Shown in pieces: positions 32,608-41,719 of a DNA stretch of 64,000 nt; positions within the stretch are counted from its first letter, which is position 1; each line of letters opens with the position of its first letter. The notes below the pieces were generated by a model. The model did no database searches, was not told the origin of the DNA, and was given only the letters and a program-made list of their open reading frames with translations. Made by a program: the position numbers and the translations under genes. Source of the DNA: CBDESN01 sp965242495 (GTDB lineage Bacteria; Pseudomonadota; Alphaproteobacteria; MPNO01); assembly GCA_965242495.1 (NCBI GenBank), contig OZ251446.1:1860001-1924000 (forward strand). Reading direction: 5' to 3'.

Positions 32608-34047
32608 TCAGCCGGCGCGGCGGTCGGGCAGCACCGCCCCCCATTTCGCCCGGATGCGTTCGTCGAGTTCGGGGCTCGACCGCGCCACCGCGGGAAAGCC
32701 GTCGCGGCGCGACCACGGCTTGCAGGCGTCGACGATCACCCGCGCGTTGCGCCGGTCGGTATCGCCGTCGTAGCACATCGGGTCGAGATGCGAGCTCCAG
32801 CCGCCGCGCAGCGTCTCCACGTCCTCGCGCGGATCGACGCGGGTGCACATCGCCCAGATCACGTCGTTCATGTTCGTCGGGTCGATGTCGTCGTCCACCA
32901 CCACCACCCAGCGGTTGTTGTAGGCCCCGGCGTGGCATTGCGCGGCGATCAGCCCGGCCTGCTTGGAATGGCCGCCATACATCTGCCGGATCGAGACCGT
33001 GAGCCACATGCGGCTGCCGCCGGCCTCGTGCGCCCACACGCCCTTGACCTCCGGCGCGCCCGCGGCCTCGAGCTGGCTCCACACCGCGCCCGAACGATAG
33101 GCGCCGAGATAGAAGGTGTTGTCGTTGGGCGGCACCGCGGGGATCGCCCCCAGCAGCACCGGGTCGTCGCGATGCATCAGCGTCTGGATGCGGATCGCCG
33201 GCTGCGGCCTGCGGCCGCCGGCGTAGTAGCCGGTCCATTCGCCGAGCGGCCCCTCGTCGACCAGATCGCCGGGTTCGATCAGCCCCTCGAAGGCGATCTC
33301 GGCGTTGGCCGGAACGGGCAGGCCGGTGCGCGGCATGTTGACGATCTCGATCGCCTCGTCCATCAGCCCGCCGGCGGCGTCGTACTCGTTCTTGCCGTAG
33401 GGAATCTCGAGCCCGGCGATCATGAACAGCGCCGGGTGCATGCCGACCACGACGGCGACCGGGCAGGGTTCGCCCCGCTCGTGATACTTGCGCATCAGGA
33501 TCAGCCCGTGCTTGCCGGGCGACATCATCACCGAGGCGACGCCCGGCCCGTGCGACTGGATGCGGTAGCAGCCATAGTTGATCCAGTCGCTGTCCGGGTC
33601 CCGCATCACCACCATGCAGCCGGTGCCGATGAAGCGCCCGCCGTCGTGTTCGTGCCATTTGGGCGTCGGGATGCGGGTGATGTCGACCTGTTCGCCCTCG
33701 CTCACGTTCTCCAGCAGCGGGCCGCCGTTGACCGGCGTCGGCGCGATGGCGCGCGCCTCCTTCATGTAGCGCCGCCACCAGCCGATCAGCTCCATCTCCG
33801 AGGCGTCGGGCGGCAGGCCGAGCGCCAGGTTGACGCGCGGCGTCGAGGTCAGCAGGTTCGCGGCGATCCGGTAGCCCCTCGGGAATCCCGGCACGTCGTC
33901 GAACAACAGCGCCGGGTTCCCCATCCGGCGCTGGAACAGATCGACGAGGCCGCCGATCTCCTCGGCCGGCTCCGCGCCCGAGATGCGCTTCAATTCGCCG
34001 GCCGCGTCGATGTCGGCGAGCCAGCGCCGCAAATCCTTGTTCGCCAC
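32608..34047 (-). CDS. UbiD family decarboxylase
   Basis: A 479-residue member of the UbiD family, which uses prenylated FMN to (de)carboxylate aromatic or alpha,beta-unsaturated acids. It shows the N-terminal KDLRRWLADIDAAGELKRI, the TGCMVVMRDPDSDWINYGCY core, and GIPYGKNEYDAAGGLMDEAI. The C-terminal MNDVIWAMCTRVDPREDVE and SSHLDPMCYDGD are present. The start is GTG 34047 behind GGGGAGGACGATC. No ubiX flavin prenyltransferase lies nearby. The gene stands alone between ahcY and the iron transporter. A catabolic rather than a ubiquinone role is inferred from its divergence, but the substrate is open. Confidence 0.85.
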   Translation of the reverse strand: MANKDLRRWLADIDAAGELKRISGAEPAEEIGGLVDLFQRRMGNPALLFDDVPGFPRGYRIAANLLTSTPRVNLALGLPPDASEMELIGWWRRYMKEARAIAPTPVNGGPLLENVSEGEQVDITRIPTPKWHEHDGGRFIGTGCMVVMRDPDSDWINYGCYRIQSHGPGVASVMMSPGKHGLILMRKYHERGEPCPVAVVVGMHPALFMIAGLEIPYGKNEYDAAGGLMDEAIEIVNMPRTGLPVPANAEIAFEGLIEPGDLVDEGPLGEWTGYYAGGRRPQPAIRIQTLMHRDDPVLLGAIPAVPPNDNTFYLGAYRSGAVWSQLEAAGAPEVKGVWAHEAGGSRMWLTVSIRQMYGGHSKQAGLIAAQCHAGAYNNRWVVVVDDDIDPTNMNDVIWAMCTRVDPREDVETLRGGWSSHLDPMCYDGDTDRRNARVIVDACKPWSRRDGFPAVARSSPELDERIRAKWGAVLPDRRAG

Positions 34048-34103
34048 GATCGTCCTCCCCGGCCCCGTCTTCCGCGGCGCCCGTCCTTCCCCGGCCCGGC
34101 CGC

Positions 34104-35180
34104 CTATTCCCGATCCCGGGCCCGGAAGATCAGGATCCGCTCCCGATCGAGGCGGACGCCGACCAGCGTCCGCTCCGACGGTCGGCTGCGCGCGGCGATG
34201 CGCGCGTGAAGATGTATCTCGCCGCCGTCGCCGCCTTGCAAGCCGAGATGGACCAGACTGGACTGGCCGAGCATGCGCGCGGTGATCACGCGCGCCGGGC
34301 GGCCGTCGCCGCCATTGGCGCCGAGCTCGATCGCCTCCGGGCGAACCAGGACCTCGACCCGCGCGCCGGCGGCGAAACCGTCGGCACGGAAGCGCCCGAG
34401 CGGCGTCTCGACGTGGCCGTCGGCGACCACGCCCTCGATGCGGTTCGCCTCGCCCAACAGCTCGGCGACGAAGGCGTCGGCGGGCGCGTCGTAGAGCTCC
34501 TCCGGCCGGCCCTGCTGGACGATCCGGCCGCCGCGCATGACCGCGATGCGATCGCCCAGGAACATCGCTTCCTCGGCGTCGTGGGTGACGATCAGCGCCG
34601 AGGCCGCGGTCTGCTTGAGGACGTGCAGGACCAGGTCGCGCAGCTGGCCGCGCCGCCGGGAGTCGAGGCTGGAGAACGGCTCGTCGAGCAGCATCACCCG
34701 CGGCTGCGGCGCCCGCGCGCGGGCGAGGGCGATGCGCTGCTGCTCGCCGGTCGAGAGCACGTGCGGATAGCGGTCCGCGTGGTCCAGCATCCCGACCTGT
34801 TCGAGAGCTTCGAGCGCGCTCGCGCGGCGCATCCCGGCCGGCAGGTGGCGGAGGCCGAAGGTCACGTTGTCCAACGCGCTGAGATGCGGGAACAGGGCGA
34901 AGTCCTGGAACAGCAGGGTGATGTTGCGCCGCTCGGGGGGCGCGCTGGCCGACGGGTCGGCGAGCACCCGACCGTCCACCAGGACGCGGCCTCGTTGGAT
35001 CTCCTCGAGGCCGGCGACGATGCGGAGCAGCGTCGTCTTGCCGCATCCCGACGGGCCGAGAAGGCAGAGGATCTCCGCCGGCTCCACCGCGAGATTCACG
35101 TCGTCGAGGACCCGCCTGCGGCCGAAGACATGGGATACCGCCTCGATCGCCAGCCGGGCGGGCTGCGTTCCGCCGGTCAT
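34104..35180 (-). CDS. fbpC: ABC transporter ATPase, iron(III)/sulfate-type (FbpC-like)
   Basis: A 358-residue ATPase of the Fe3+/spermidine/sulfate importer class. Walker A is LLGPSGCGKTTLLR, the Q-loop is TLLFQDFALFPHLSALDNV, the signature LSTGEQQRIALARA is a variant of LSGGQ, Walker B is VMLLDEPFSSLD, and the H-loop is IVTHDAEEAM. A C-terminal TOBE-like domain (VLVRPEAIEL onward) follows. The stop-start overlap ATGA with the permease gene shows one operon. No substrate-binding protein gene is present in the locus. Confidence 0.88.
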   Translation of the reverse strand: MTGGTQPARLAIEAVSHVFGRRRVLDDVNLAVEPAEILCLLGPSGCGKTTLLRIVAGLEEIQRGRVLVDGRVLADPSASAPPERRNITLLFQDFALFPHLSALDNVTFGLRHLPAGMRRASALEALEQVGMLDHADRYPHVLSTGEQQRIALARARAPQPRVMLLDEPFSSLDSRRRGQLRDLVLHVLKQTAASALIVTHDAEEAMFLGDRIAVMRGGRIVQQGRPEELYDAPADAFVAELLGEANRIEGVVADGHVETPLGRFRADGFAAGARVEVLVRPEAIELGANGGDGRPARVITARMLGQSSLVHLGLQGGDGGEIHLHARIAARSRPSERTLVGVRLDRERILIFRARDRE

Positions 35181-36883
35181 CCCGCTCCCTCGCCGCGCTC
35201 GCCCGGCCGCGACCGCGCGATCGCGAGGCTGAGCGCGATCACCGGCGCGACGCCGACCAGGACGATGGCGAGCGATGCGTTGGCGGCTTGCGTCAACTGT
35301 TCGTCCGACGCGAGCTGATAGGCGCGGACCGCGAGGGTGTCGAAGTTGAACGGCCGCATCACGATCGTCGCCGGAAGCTCCTTCATCACGTCGACGAAGA
35401 CCAGCATGCCGGCGGTCAGCATGCCGCCGCCGATCAGCGGGACGTGGACGCGGCGGAGCGCGTCGAGCGGGGTATGCCCGAGCGTGCGGGCCGCGCCGTC
35501 CATGTTCGGGGTGACCTTGTCGAGGCTCGACTCCACCGTGTTGAACGAGATCGCCAGGAAGCGCACCAGATAGGCGAACACGAGCCCGGCGACGGTACCG
35601 GTGAAGATCAACCCGGTCGAGGCGCCCAGCGCGGCGCGCATCCAGGCGTCGATCCCATGGTCCAGCTCGGACGACACCAGCAGGACGCCGACGGCGATCA
35701 CCGCGCCGGGGACCGCATACCCCATGCTGGCGATGCGCGTGGCGACGGCCGCGAACCGCCCCGGCGCCAGCCGTTTCCCGTAGGCCAGCAGCACCGCCGC
35801 GGCGACCGCCAGCGCCGCGGTCAGCGCCGCCAGGGTGAAGCTGTTGAGCGCGAAGCCGACGAAGCGCCGGTCCACGACCTCGCCGGCGGTCTCGATCGAC
35901 CAGACGGCGAGCGCTCCCCCGGGCAGGAGGAAGCCGAAGAACAGCACCAGGAAGCAGGCGAGGAACGCCGCCGCCGCGCGGAGGCCGGCCAGATGATGCC
36001 GGGGCAGGTCGCGGTAGCGCGTCGACGTGTGGTGGAATCTGGCCTCGCGGCGCGACCAGCGCTCCATCGCCACGAGGCCGAACACGAACAGCAGCAGCAC
36101 CGCCGCCAGCTGCGCCGCCGCCGCCGCCTCGCCGAGGCCGAGCCAAGTCCGGTAGATGCCGGTGGTGAAGGTATCGACGGCGAAGTAATCGACCGCGCCG
36201 AAATCGCCCAGCGTCTCCATCAGGGCGAGCGACAGCCCGGCGACGATGCCCGGCCGGGCGAGCGGAACGGCGACCGTCGCGAAGCTCCGCCAGGGGCCGC
36301 GCCCCAGGGTGCGGCTGACTTCGAGCACGCAGACCGACTGTTGCAGGAAGGCGGCGCGCGACAACAGATAGACGTAGGGGAACAGCACCAGCGACATGAC
36401 CGCGACGGCGCCGCCGAGCGAGCGGATCTCGGGGAACCAGTAGTCCTGCCGACTCCAGCCGAACAGTTCGCGGAGGAAGGTCTGGACCGGGCCGGCGAAC
36501 TCGAACAGGCCGGTATAGGTGTAGGCGATCACGTAGGTCGGCACCGCGAAGGGCAGCAGCAGCGCCCATTCGAACACCCGCCGTCCGGGAAACCGGCACA
36601 TCGTCACCAGCCAGGCCGCGCCGACGCCGATGACCAGCGTCCCCGCGCCGACGCCCAGCATCAGGCAGACCGTGTTGACGACGTAGCGGGGCAACACGGT
36701 GGCGGCCAGATGGCTCCAGACGCCGTTCGACGGCAGGAAGACATGCGCGGCGACGACCAGGACCGGCAGGGCGATCAGGGCGGCGACCGCCAGGGCGAGC
36801 AGGCGCCAGCCGAGCGCCGCATGACGCCGCCGGCCGGGCGCGGATACGGCCGCCGCATCGAAACCGGTGAGAAGCTGCGCCAA
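35177..36883 (-). CDS. fbpB: ABC transporter permease, iron(III)-type (FbpB-like)
   Basis: A double-length permease of about 568 residues with some 12 transmembrane segments in two homologous halves, each with the EAA-like cytoplasmic loop (EVSRTLGRGPWRSFATVAVP and GAARTLGHTPLDALRRVHVP). This fused architecture is typical of FbpB/ThiP-like iron(III) importers. There is no ATG near the natural N-terminus. TTG 36883 (ahead of AQLLTGFDAAAV) is chosen because the promoter and operator lie at 36917-36945, inside the longer open frame. Transport of ferric iron is inferred; thiamine or sulfate cannot be excluded. Confidence 0.82.
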   Translation of the reverse strand: MAQLLTGFDAAAVSAPGRRRHAALGWRLLALAVAALIALPVLVVAAHVFLPSNGVWSHLAATVLPRYVVNTVCLMLGVGAGTLVIGVGAAWLVTMCRFPGRRVFEWALLLPFAVPTYVIAYTYTGLFEFAGPVQTFLRELFGWSRQDYWFPEIRSLGGAVAVMSLVLFPYVYLLSRAAFLQQSVCVLEVSRTLGRGPWRSFATVAVPLARPGIVAGLSLALMETLGDFGAVDYFAVDTFTTGIYRTWLGLGEAAAAAQLAAVLLLFVFGLVAMERWSRREARFHHTSTRYRDLPRHHLAGLRAAAAFLACFLVLFFGFLLPGGALAVWSIETAGEVVDRRFVGFALNSFTLAALTAALAVAAAVLLAYGKRLAPGRFAAVATRIASMGYAVPGAVIAVGVLLVSSELDHGIDAWMRAALGASTGLIFTGTVAGLVFAYLVRFLAISFNTVESSLDKVTPNMDGAARTLGHTPLDALRRVHVPLIGGGMLTAGMLVFVDVMKELPATIVMRPFNFDTLAVRAYQLASDEQLTQAANASLAIVLVGVAPVIALSLAIARSRPGERGEGAG

Positions 36884-36916
36884 ACCCGCAATTCGCCTCG
36901 TTGCGTAGCGGGCGGC

Positions 36917-36945
36917 AGAGTATTGAAACTGCGTATCAGTTGCAA
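36917..36945 (-). promoter_or_regulatory. Promoter with embedded dyad upstream of the iron transporter
   Basis: On the minus strand TTGCAA (-35) and TACTCT (-10) are separated by 17 bases. The region from the -35 to the base before the -10 is itself an inverted repeat: half-sites TTGCAACTG and CAGTTTCAA separated by five bases, with one mismatch. An operator filling the spacer is the classical layout for repression. Given the transported ion, a Fur-family regulator is the natural candidate, but this is inference. Confidence 0.5.
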
Positions 36946-37012
36946 CCGCGCCGCCGTCGATTGGGCGATACGTCGATATCGGGGCTCGGCCGGAACGGGA
37001 GGAGGTCGTCAG

Positions 37013-37715
37013 AGTCCGTTTGAGAAATCGGGTTCCGCCACGGCGCGACCGCCCTGGATTCCCGCTTTCGAGTGTGTGAAGAAATCCCAAGACATCCGCG
37101 TAATTCGGAATTTTCGCCGTGTCGATAGAAACATAAATGGTCTATATGAGGAACATATATGGGTCAAATGTGGTGAATCGACTGGATAGACCACAGGTCT
37201 TGGGGTTTCTTCACACACTCTTTCGCGGGAATGACGAGGGGCTGCGATGACGGGCGAGGAAGGCCGTCGGTCGAGACGGATACGCCAGGGGTTTCGTCAC
37301 ACGCTCTTTCGTGGAGCCTGCCCCGGCTCGACCGGGGGAATGACGGGGCTTGTATTGACGGCCGCGCCATCAATTCGTCATTCCCGCGAAAGCGGGAATC
37401 CATATTCGTATCCCGATACCGTGGGGACGAAGGGTCTGTAACGACGGCCCGAGGGAGACCATCGGCTCGAGGCGGGTACGCCAAGGGTTTCGTCACACGC
37501 TCTTTCATGGAGCCTACCCCCGGCTCGACCGGGGGAATGACGGGGCTTGTATTGACGGCCGCGCCAACAATTCGTCATTCCCGCGAAAGCGGGAATCCAT
37601 ATTCGTATCCCGATACCGTGGGGACGAAAAGCCTGTAACGACGGTCCGAGGGAGGCCATCGGCTCGAGGCGGGTACGCCGGATTCCTTCACACGCTCGAC
37701 AGCGGGAATCCATTT
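37013..37715. repeat. Second palindromic repeat field with a 197-bp tandem duplication
   Basis: The same units as in 1380-2110 recur here: GTCCGTTTGAGAAA at about 37014, full TTCCCGCGAAAGCGGGAA palindromes at 37377-37401 and 37574-37598, and partial ones near 37055, 37215 and 37700. From about 37238 a composite unit of 197 bases is repeated head to tail (37238-37434, 37435-37631), with a partial third copy to about 37712. The two full units differ at few positions, so the duplication is recent. No gene is seen between 36950 and 37745. Confidence 0.85.
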
Positions 37716-37745
37716 CGGACGAAGCCTTCTCGCCGGGGACGACTC

Positions 37746-38336
37746 TCAGTCGTCTTCGGCGGCGGGCGGCAAGGCGGTCTCGTCGGGGCCGTTCCCGCGC
37801 GCGGCCGGCCCGGCCGGGCGGGCGTCCAGCAGTCCGGACGCCTTGAGCTCGTCCAGCCCCGGCAGATCGTCGAGGCCGTCGAGGCCGAAATGCTCCAGAA
37901 ACGCCGCCGTCGTCGCCCAAGTCATCGGCCGGCCCGGCGTCCGCCGGCGCCCGGCGGGTCGGATCCAGCCGGCCTCCAACAATATGTCCAGCGAACCCCG
38001 GCCGGCCGCGACGCCCCGGATCTCCTCGATCTCGCTGCGGGTGACCGGCTGGTGGTAGGCGATGATGGCGAGGCTTTCGACCGCGGCGCGCGACAGCCGG
38101 CGGCCGACCTTGACCTCGGCGCGAAGATGGGGCGCCAGGTCCTCGGCGGTGCGGAACGCCCATCCGCCGGCGACCCGGGTCAGGTTGACGCCGCGCTCGG
38201 CATAGTGTCGGGTGAGTTCGCCCAGCGTTCCGGCGACGTCCGCGCCCTCGGGCAGGCGTTCGGCGAGCGCCTGTTCGGAGACCGGTTCGGGCGAGGCGAA
38301 CAGGATCGCCTCGGCGATGCGGAGATGCGGTTGCAC
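37746..38336 (-). CDS. scpB: Segregation and condensation protein B
   Basis: A 196-residue winged-helix partner of the SMC condensin complex. It starts LRIAEAILFASPEPVSEQAL and contains LSRAAVESLAIIAYHQPVTR with the typical RSEIEEIRGV. A second winged-helix region reads GRPMTWATTAAFLEHFGL. The C-terminal 40 residues are a variable acidic tail. scpA lies 7 bases upstream. In many alphaproteobacteria tatABC follows scpB; here the repeat field begins instead. Confidence 0.93.
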   Translation of the reverse strand: MQPHLRIAEAILFASPEPVSEQALAERLPEGADVAGTLGELTRHYAERGVNLTRVAGGWAFRTAEDLAPHLRAEVKVGRRLSRAAVESLAIIAYHQPVTRSEIEEIRGVAAGRGSLDILLEAGWIRPAGRRRTPGRPMTWATTAAFLEHFGLDGLDDLPGLDELKASGLLDARPAGPAARGNGPDETALPPAAEDD

Positions 38337-38343
38337 CGCCGCC

Positions 38344-39144
38344 TTACCGCATCCGCGGCGCGCCCGGTCCGCGGCGCACGTAGATCGGCCCCATATGGGC
38401 CGTCTGCCGCAGCTCCAGGGCGCCGGACCGGCTCAGCTCCAGGGCCGCCAGGAAGGTCGATGCGACCGCCGACCGTCCGACGGCCCCGTCGCGGCCGGCG
38501 AGTTCGGGCGGGAGGTAGCTCATCAGCGTCCGCCACTCCGTCATTCCGCCCATCATCCCGCGCAGGCGGGCGATCGCATCGGCCGCGCCGTAGAGTTCCG
38601 GCGGCTCGATCGTCAGCCGGCCGGTCTCGCCGCGGCGCCGCGTGTCGCCATAGGCCTTCAGCAGCTCGAACAGCGTCGCCTCGAAGACCGGCCTGCGCAC
38701 GACCTCGAACCCTTCGGGTTCTGCGCGCGCGAACACGTCCCGCCCCAATTGCGGGCGCGCCAGGATGCGCGCCCCGGCCCGGCGCATCGCATCCAGCCGG
38801 CGCAGCTGGAGGGCCAGGGCTTCGGCGAGTTCGGGCGCGCTCGGCCGATCCTCCTCGGCCTCGTCCTCGGGCAGCAGCAATCGCGACTTGAGATAGGCCA
38901 GCCACGCCGCCATGACCAGATAGTCGGCCGCCATCTCCAGGCTGAGCCGTCGCGCCGCGGCGATGAAGCGCAGATACTGCTCGGCGAGTTCGAGGATCGA
39001 AATCCGCGCCAGATCGACCTTCTGCCGGCGCGCCAGGGCGAGGAGCACGTCGATCGGCCCCTCGAACCCGTCGAGATCGAGCACGAAATCCGACTCCGCC
39101 CGCCGGGTCGGGGCCTGGTCCTCGAACGGCTCCTCGACCGCCAT
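38344..39144 (-). CDS. scpA: Segregation and condensation protein A
   Basis: A 266-residue kleisin that bridges SMC heads. The N-terminal SMC-contact region is FEGPIDVLLALARRQKVDLA, followed by AADYLVMAAWLAYLKSRLLL. The C-terminal winged helix (VASTFLAALELSRSGALEL, ending IYVRRG) binds the SMC cap. It is the gene between a membrane protease and scpB in a minus-strand run that begins with dgt. Confidence 0.94.
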   Translation of the reverse strand: MAVEEPFEDQAPTRRAESDFVLDLDGFEGPIDVLLALARRQKVDLARISILELAEQYLRFIAAARRLSLEMAADYLVMAAWLAYLKSRLLLPEDEAEEDRPSAPELAEALALQLRRLDAMRRAGARILARPQLGRDVFARAEPEGFEVVRRPVFEATLFELLKAYGDTRRRGETGRLTIEPPELYGAADAIARLRGMMGGMTEWRTLMSYLPPELAGRDGAVGRSAVASTFLAALELSRSGALELRQTAHMGPIYVRRGPGAPRMR

Positions 39145-39148
39145 CGCG

Positions 39149-39817
39149 CTACAGGCCGACCGCGCCGACGATGGCCCGGAACAGGAACTCGACCGGCCCG
39201 CCGACCAGCCAGGGGAGAATATGCAGGTCCAGACCCAACTCCGCCCCCAGCCAAGGAAGGACGAACAGAACGCCGAGTATAAGGAAAAGGCCGAATCGCT
39301 CCAGCCGCGCGAGCGGCGCGGCGAGCGGCCCCGGCAGCAGGCCGACCGCGACCCGCCCGCCGTCGAGCGGCGGCAGCGGCAGCATGTTGAAGACCGCGAG
39401 CACGAGGTTGACGACCACGGCGTTGACGAGGTTCCGGGTCAGCCAGTCGGCGCCGGGAAGGAGGAGCGCCGCATAGATCAGCGCCGCCGACGCGGCGGCC
39501 AGAGCGAGGTTGACCGCCGGCCCCGCCGCCGCCACCCACACCATGTCGCGGCGCGGATCGCCCAGCCGGGCGAAGTTCACCGGCACCGGCTTCGCCCAGC
39601 CGAAGACGATCGGCGAGGCTACGACCAGCAGCCCGGGAACCACGACCGTGCCGATGGGATCGACGTGTTTGAGCGGGTTGAAGGTCACCCGCCCGAGGCG
39701 TTTCGCCGTGTCGTCGCCCAGCCGCCAGGCGACGAAGCCATGCGCCGCCTCGTGCAGCGTGATGGCGGCGAGGACGGGAAGCGCCCAGGTCGAGAGCCGG
39801 TACAGGTCGAGATCCAC
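39149..39817 (-). CDS. Site-2 protease family (M50) membrane protease
   Basis: A 222-residue polytopic membrane metalloprotease. The zinc site is ITLHEAAHGFVAWRLG (HEAAH), with the third ligand in FNMLPLPPLDGGRV (PLDGG). Five to six hydrophobic segments are visible. It lacks PDZ and CBS domains, placing it with the small YwhC-like site-2 proteases. The start is GTG 39817. The conserved position between nagZ and scpA suggests a housekeeping role; the substrate is unknown. Confidence 0.9.
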   Translation of the reverse strand: MDLDLYRLSTWALPVLAAITLHEAAHGFVAWRLGDDTAKRLGRVTFNPLKHVDPIGTVVVPGLLVVASPIVFGWAKPVPVNFARLGDPRRDMVWVAAAGPAVNLALAAASAALIYAALLLPGADWLTRNLVNAVVVNLVLAVFNMLPLPPLDGGRVAVGLLPGPLAAPLARLERFGLFLILGVLFVLPWLGAELGLDLHILPWLVGGPVEFLFRAIVGAVGL

Positions 39818-39831
39818 GCGGCCGTCCCGCC

Positions 39832-40875
39832 TTACGCCGCGGCCCGCGGCAACAGTTCCGCCAGCCGCGCTTCGAGCGCGGCGGCATCGACCGGGACCGG
39901 CGCGCGTCGCCGGGCGAGGGCGCGCTCGACCCGCGCCAGCGCGGCCCCGCCGAGCGGCCCCGCGGCCTCCGCGGCCTCGGCCATCTCGCCCAGGTCGCCG
40001 CTGCAATGAAGAACCAGGTCGCAGCCGGCGGCCAGCACCGCCTTCGCCCGCCGGCCGGTCGGCCCGTCGAGCGCCCCCATCCCGATGTCGTCGGAGATCA
40101 ACGCGCCGTCGAAGCCGATCTCGCCGCGCACCACCTCCTCGATCACGCGCGGCGACGCCGAGGCCGGCGCGGCGGCGTCGACGTCGCTGTAGACCACGTG
40201 CGCGGTCATCGCCAACGGCATGTCGGCCAGGGCCCGGAACGGCGGGAAGTCGGCGCCCCGCAGCCGTTCGCGCGGCGCATCGACGACGGGAAGCGCGACG
40301 TGGCTGTCGGCGCGCGCCCGACCGTGGCCGGGGACGTGCTTGATCACCGGCAGCACGCCGCCGGCGAGGAAGCCGTCGCAGGCGGCGCGGCCGAGCGCGG
40401 CGACGAGCGCCGGATCGGCGCCGTAGGCCCGGTCGCCGATCACGTCGTGGGCGCCCGCGGCCGGGACGTCGAGCACCGGCGCGCAATCCACGTCGATGCC
40501 GAGAGCGGCGAGATCGGCGGCGATCAACCGCGCGTTGGCCGTCGTCGCCTCCCGCGCCGCGGCGAGATCGCGCCCGGCCAGCGCGCCGAAGCGCCGCGCC
40601 GGCGGCCTGGGCTTCCAGTGCGGCGGGCCGAGCCGGGCGACCCGGCCTCCCTCCTGGTCGATCAGCACCGGCGCGTCGGGCCGTCCGGCGGCGGCGCGGA
40701 GATCGGCGACGAGGCGACGGAGCTGCGCCGGACTCTCGCAGCTGCGCCGGAACAGGATGAAGCCGAGCGGCCGCGCGTCGGCGAAGAACCTGCGCTCGGC
40801 GTCCGAGAGCGCGGGTCCGGCGCAGGCGAAGATCGCGGCGAGCGGCGGGCCGGGGCCGGGATCAGGGTCTGACAA
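39832..40875 (-). CDS. nagZ: Beta-N-acetylglucosaminidase NagZ
   Basis: A 347-residue GH3 glycosidase that removes GlcNAc from anhydromuropeptides in peptidoglycan recycling. The signature KHVPGHGRARADSH contains the catalytic His of the histidine-aspartate dyad. DQEGGRVARLGPPHW is the substrate-binding loop, and LISDDIGMGAL carries the nucleophile Asp. It feeds the AmgK/MurU branch encoded elsewhere in this window. Its start overlaps the end of the SPOR-domain gene by 14 bases. Confidence 0.94.
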   Translation of the reverse strand: MSDPDPGPGPPLAAIFACAGPALSDAERRFFADARPLGFILFRRSCESPAQLRRLVADLRAAAGRPDAPVLIDQEGGRVARLGPPHWKPRPPARRFGALAGRDLAAAREATTANARLIAADLAALGIDVDCAPVLDVPAAGAHDVIGDRAYGADPALVAALGRAACDGFLAGGVLPVIKHVPGHGRARADSHVALPVVDAPRERLRGADFPPFRALADMPLAMTAHVVYSDVDAAAPASASPRVIEEVVRGEIGFDGALISDDIGMGALDGPTGRRAKAVLAAGCDLVLHCSGDLGEMAEAAEAAGPLGGAALARVERALARRRAPVPVDAAALEARLAELLPRAAA

Positions 40876-41719
40876 CGACGCACCCCGCCCCGCGCCGTTT
40901 CAACGCGCCGCAGACCCGCCGCGCCGCCGCGGCGTCGGCGAGCGGCCCGGCCTGGACGCGGAAGAAGACGCCCTTCTGCTTGCCCAGGTCGCGGCGTTGG
41001 ATCCTGGGGTTCAACCGGCCGAGAAGGTCGGCATGGGTCTTGCGCAGCCGCGTCCAGGTTCGGATCGCGGCGGCCCGGTCGCGCACCGAGGCGAGCTGGA
41101 CGCGATAGCCCCCGGGGCGGGCGGAAGCCGCGGCCGCCGCCGGCGGCGCATCGGCGGGAGCGGCCCTCGGCTTCCGGGCCGGAGGCGCGGGCGGAGGCTG
41201 CGGCGGCGCGGTGGGGGTCGTGGCGGCAGGGGTCGCGGCGGTGGGGGTCGCGGCGGTGGGGGTCGAGGCGACCGGCGCGGACACAGCCGGCGCGGGCGCC
41301 GCGGCGGCCGGCGCGGGCGCAGCCGACGTCGATGCGACCGGCTTCGACTCGGCCGAGACCGGCGCAGCCGGCGCGGCTTCGGCCGGGCGGGGCGGTTTCG
41401 GCGTTTCCGGCGGCGGCAGCAGACGCTCGGTGCGCGGCTTCGCCCGGTCCGGATCGAGCCGACCATAGACCTGCTTGTCCCGGTTGGGGACGTCCATGCC
41501 GCCCGGCTGCGCCGGCTTGATCTTGTGCGGCGACGGGTCGGCCCTGACGATCGGCGGCCGGTCGCCGCCGCCGGCCTGCCGTCCGCGGTCGTAGGCGTAC
41601 TTCACCAGGCCGGCGAATCCCGCCAGGGCGGCGACCGCGGTCAGCGCGGCGAGCGTCCGCCGGAGGCGCGCGCGCGGCCGCGGCGTCCCGGCGGCGTCGG
41701 CGGGGCGGGGTTCGTCCAT
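40862..41719 (-). CDS. SPOR-domain membrane protein
   Basis: A 285-residue protein with one N-terminal membrane segment (LAALTAVAALAGFAGLVKYA). A long Pro/Ala/Thr-rich periplasmic linker contains short near-repeats of the type TPTAATPTAATPAATT. A C-terminal SPOR domain (GYRVQLASVRDRAAAIRTW to GCVVVRP) binds denuded glycan strands at the septum. It is inferred to be a cell-division accessory protein. The argS stop overlaps its start (TGATG, one base shared). Confidence 0.88.
   Translation of the reverse strand: MDEPRPADAAGTPRPRARLRRTLAALTAVAALAGFAGLVKYAYDRGRQAGGGDRPPIVRADPSPHKIKPAQPGGMDVPNRDKQVYGRLDPDRAKPRTERLLPPPETPKPPRPAEAAPAAPVSAESKPVASTSAAPAPAAAAPAPAVSAPVASTPTAATPTAATPAATTPTAPPQPPPAPPARKPRAAPADAPPAAAAASARPGGYRVQLASVRDRAAAIRTWTRLRKTHADLLGRLNPRIQRRDLGKQKGVFFRVQAGPLADAAAARRVCGALKRRGAGCVVVRP

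Noticed and set aside
37238..37712. Tandem repeats as a CRISPR array
   Set aside because: The units are 197 bases long, with nearly identical sequence throughout and no unique spacers.
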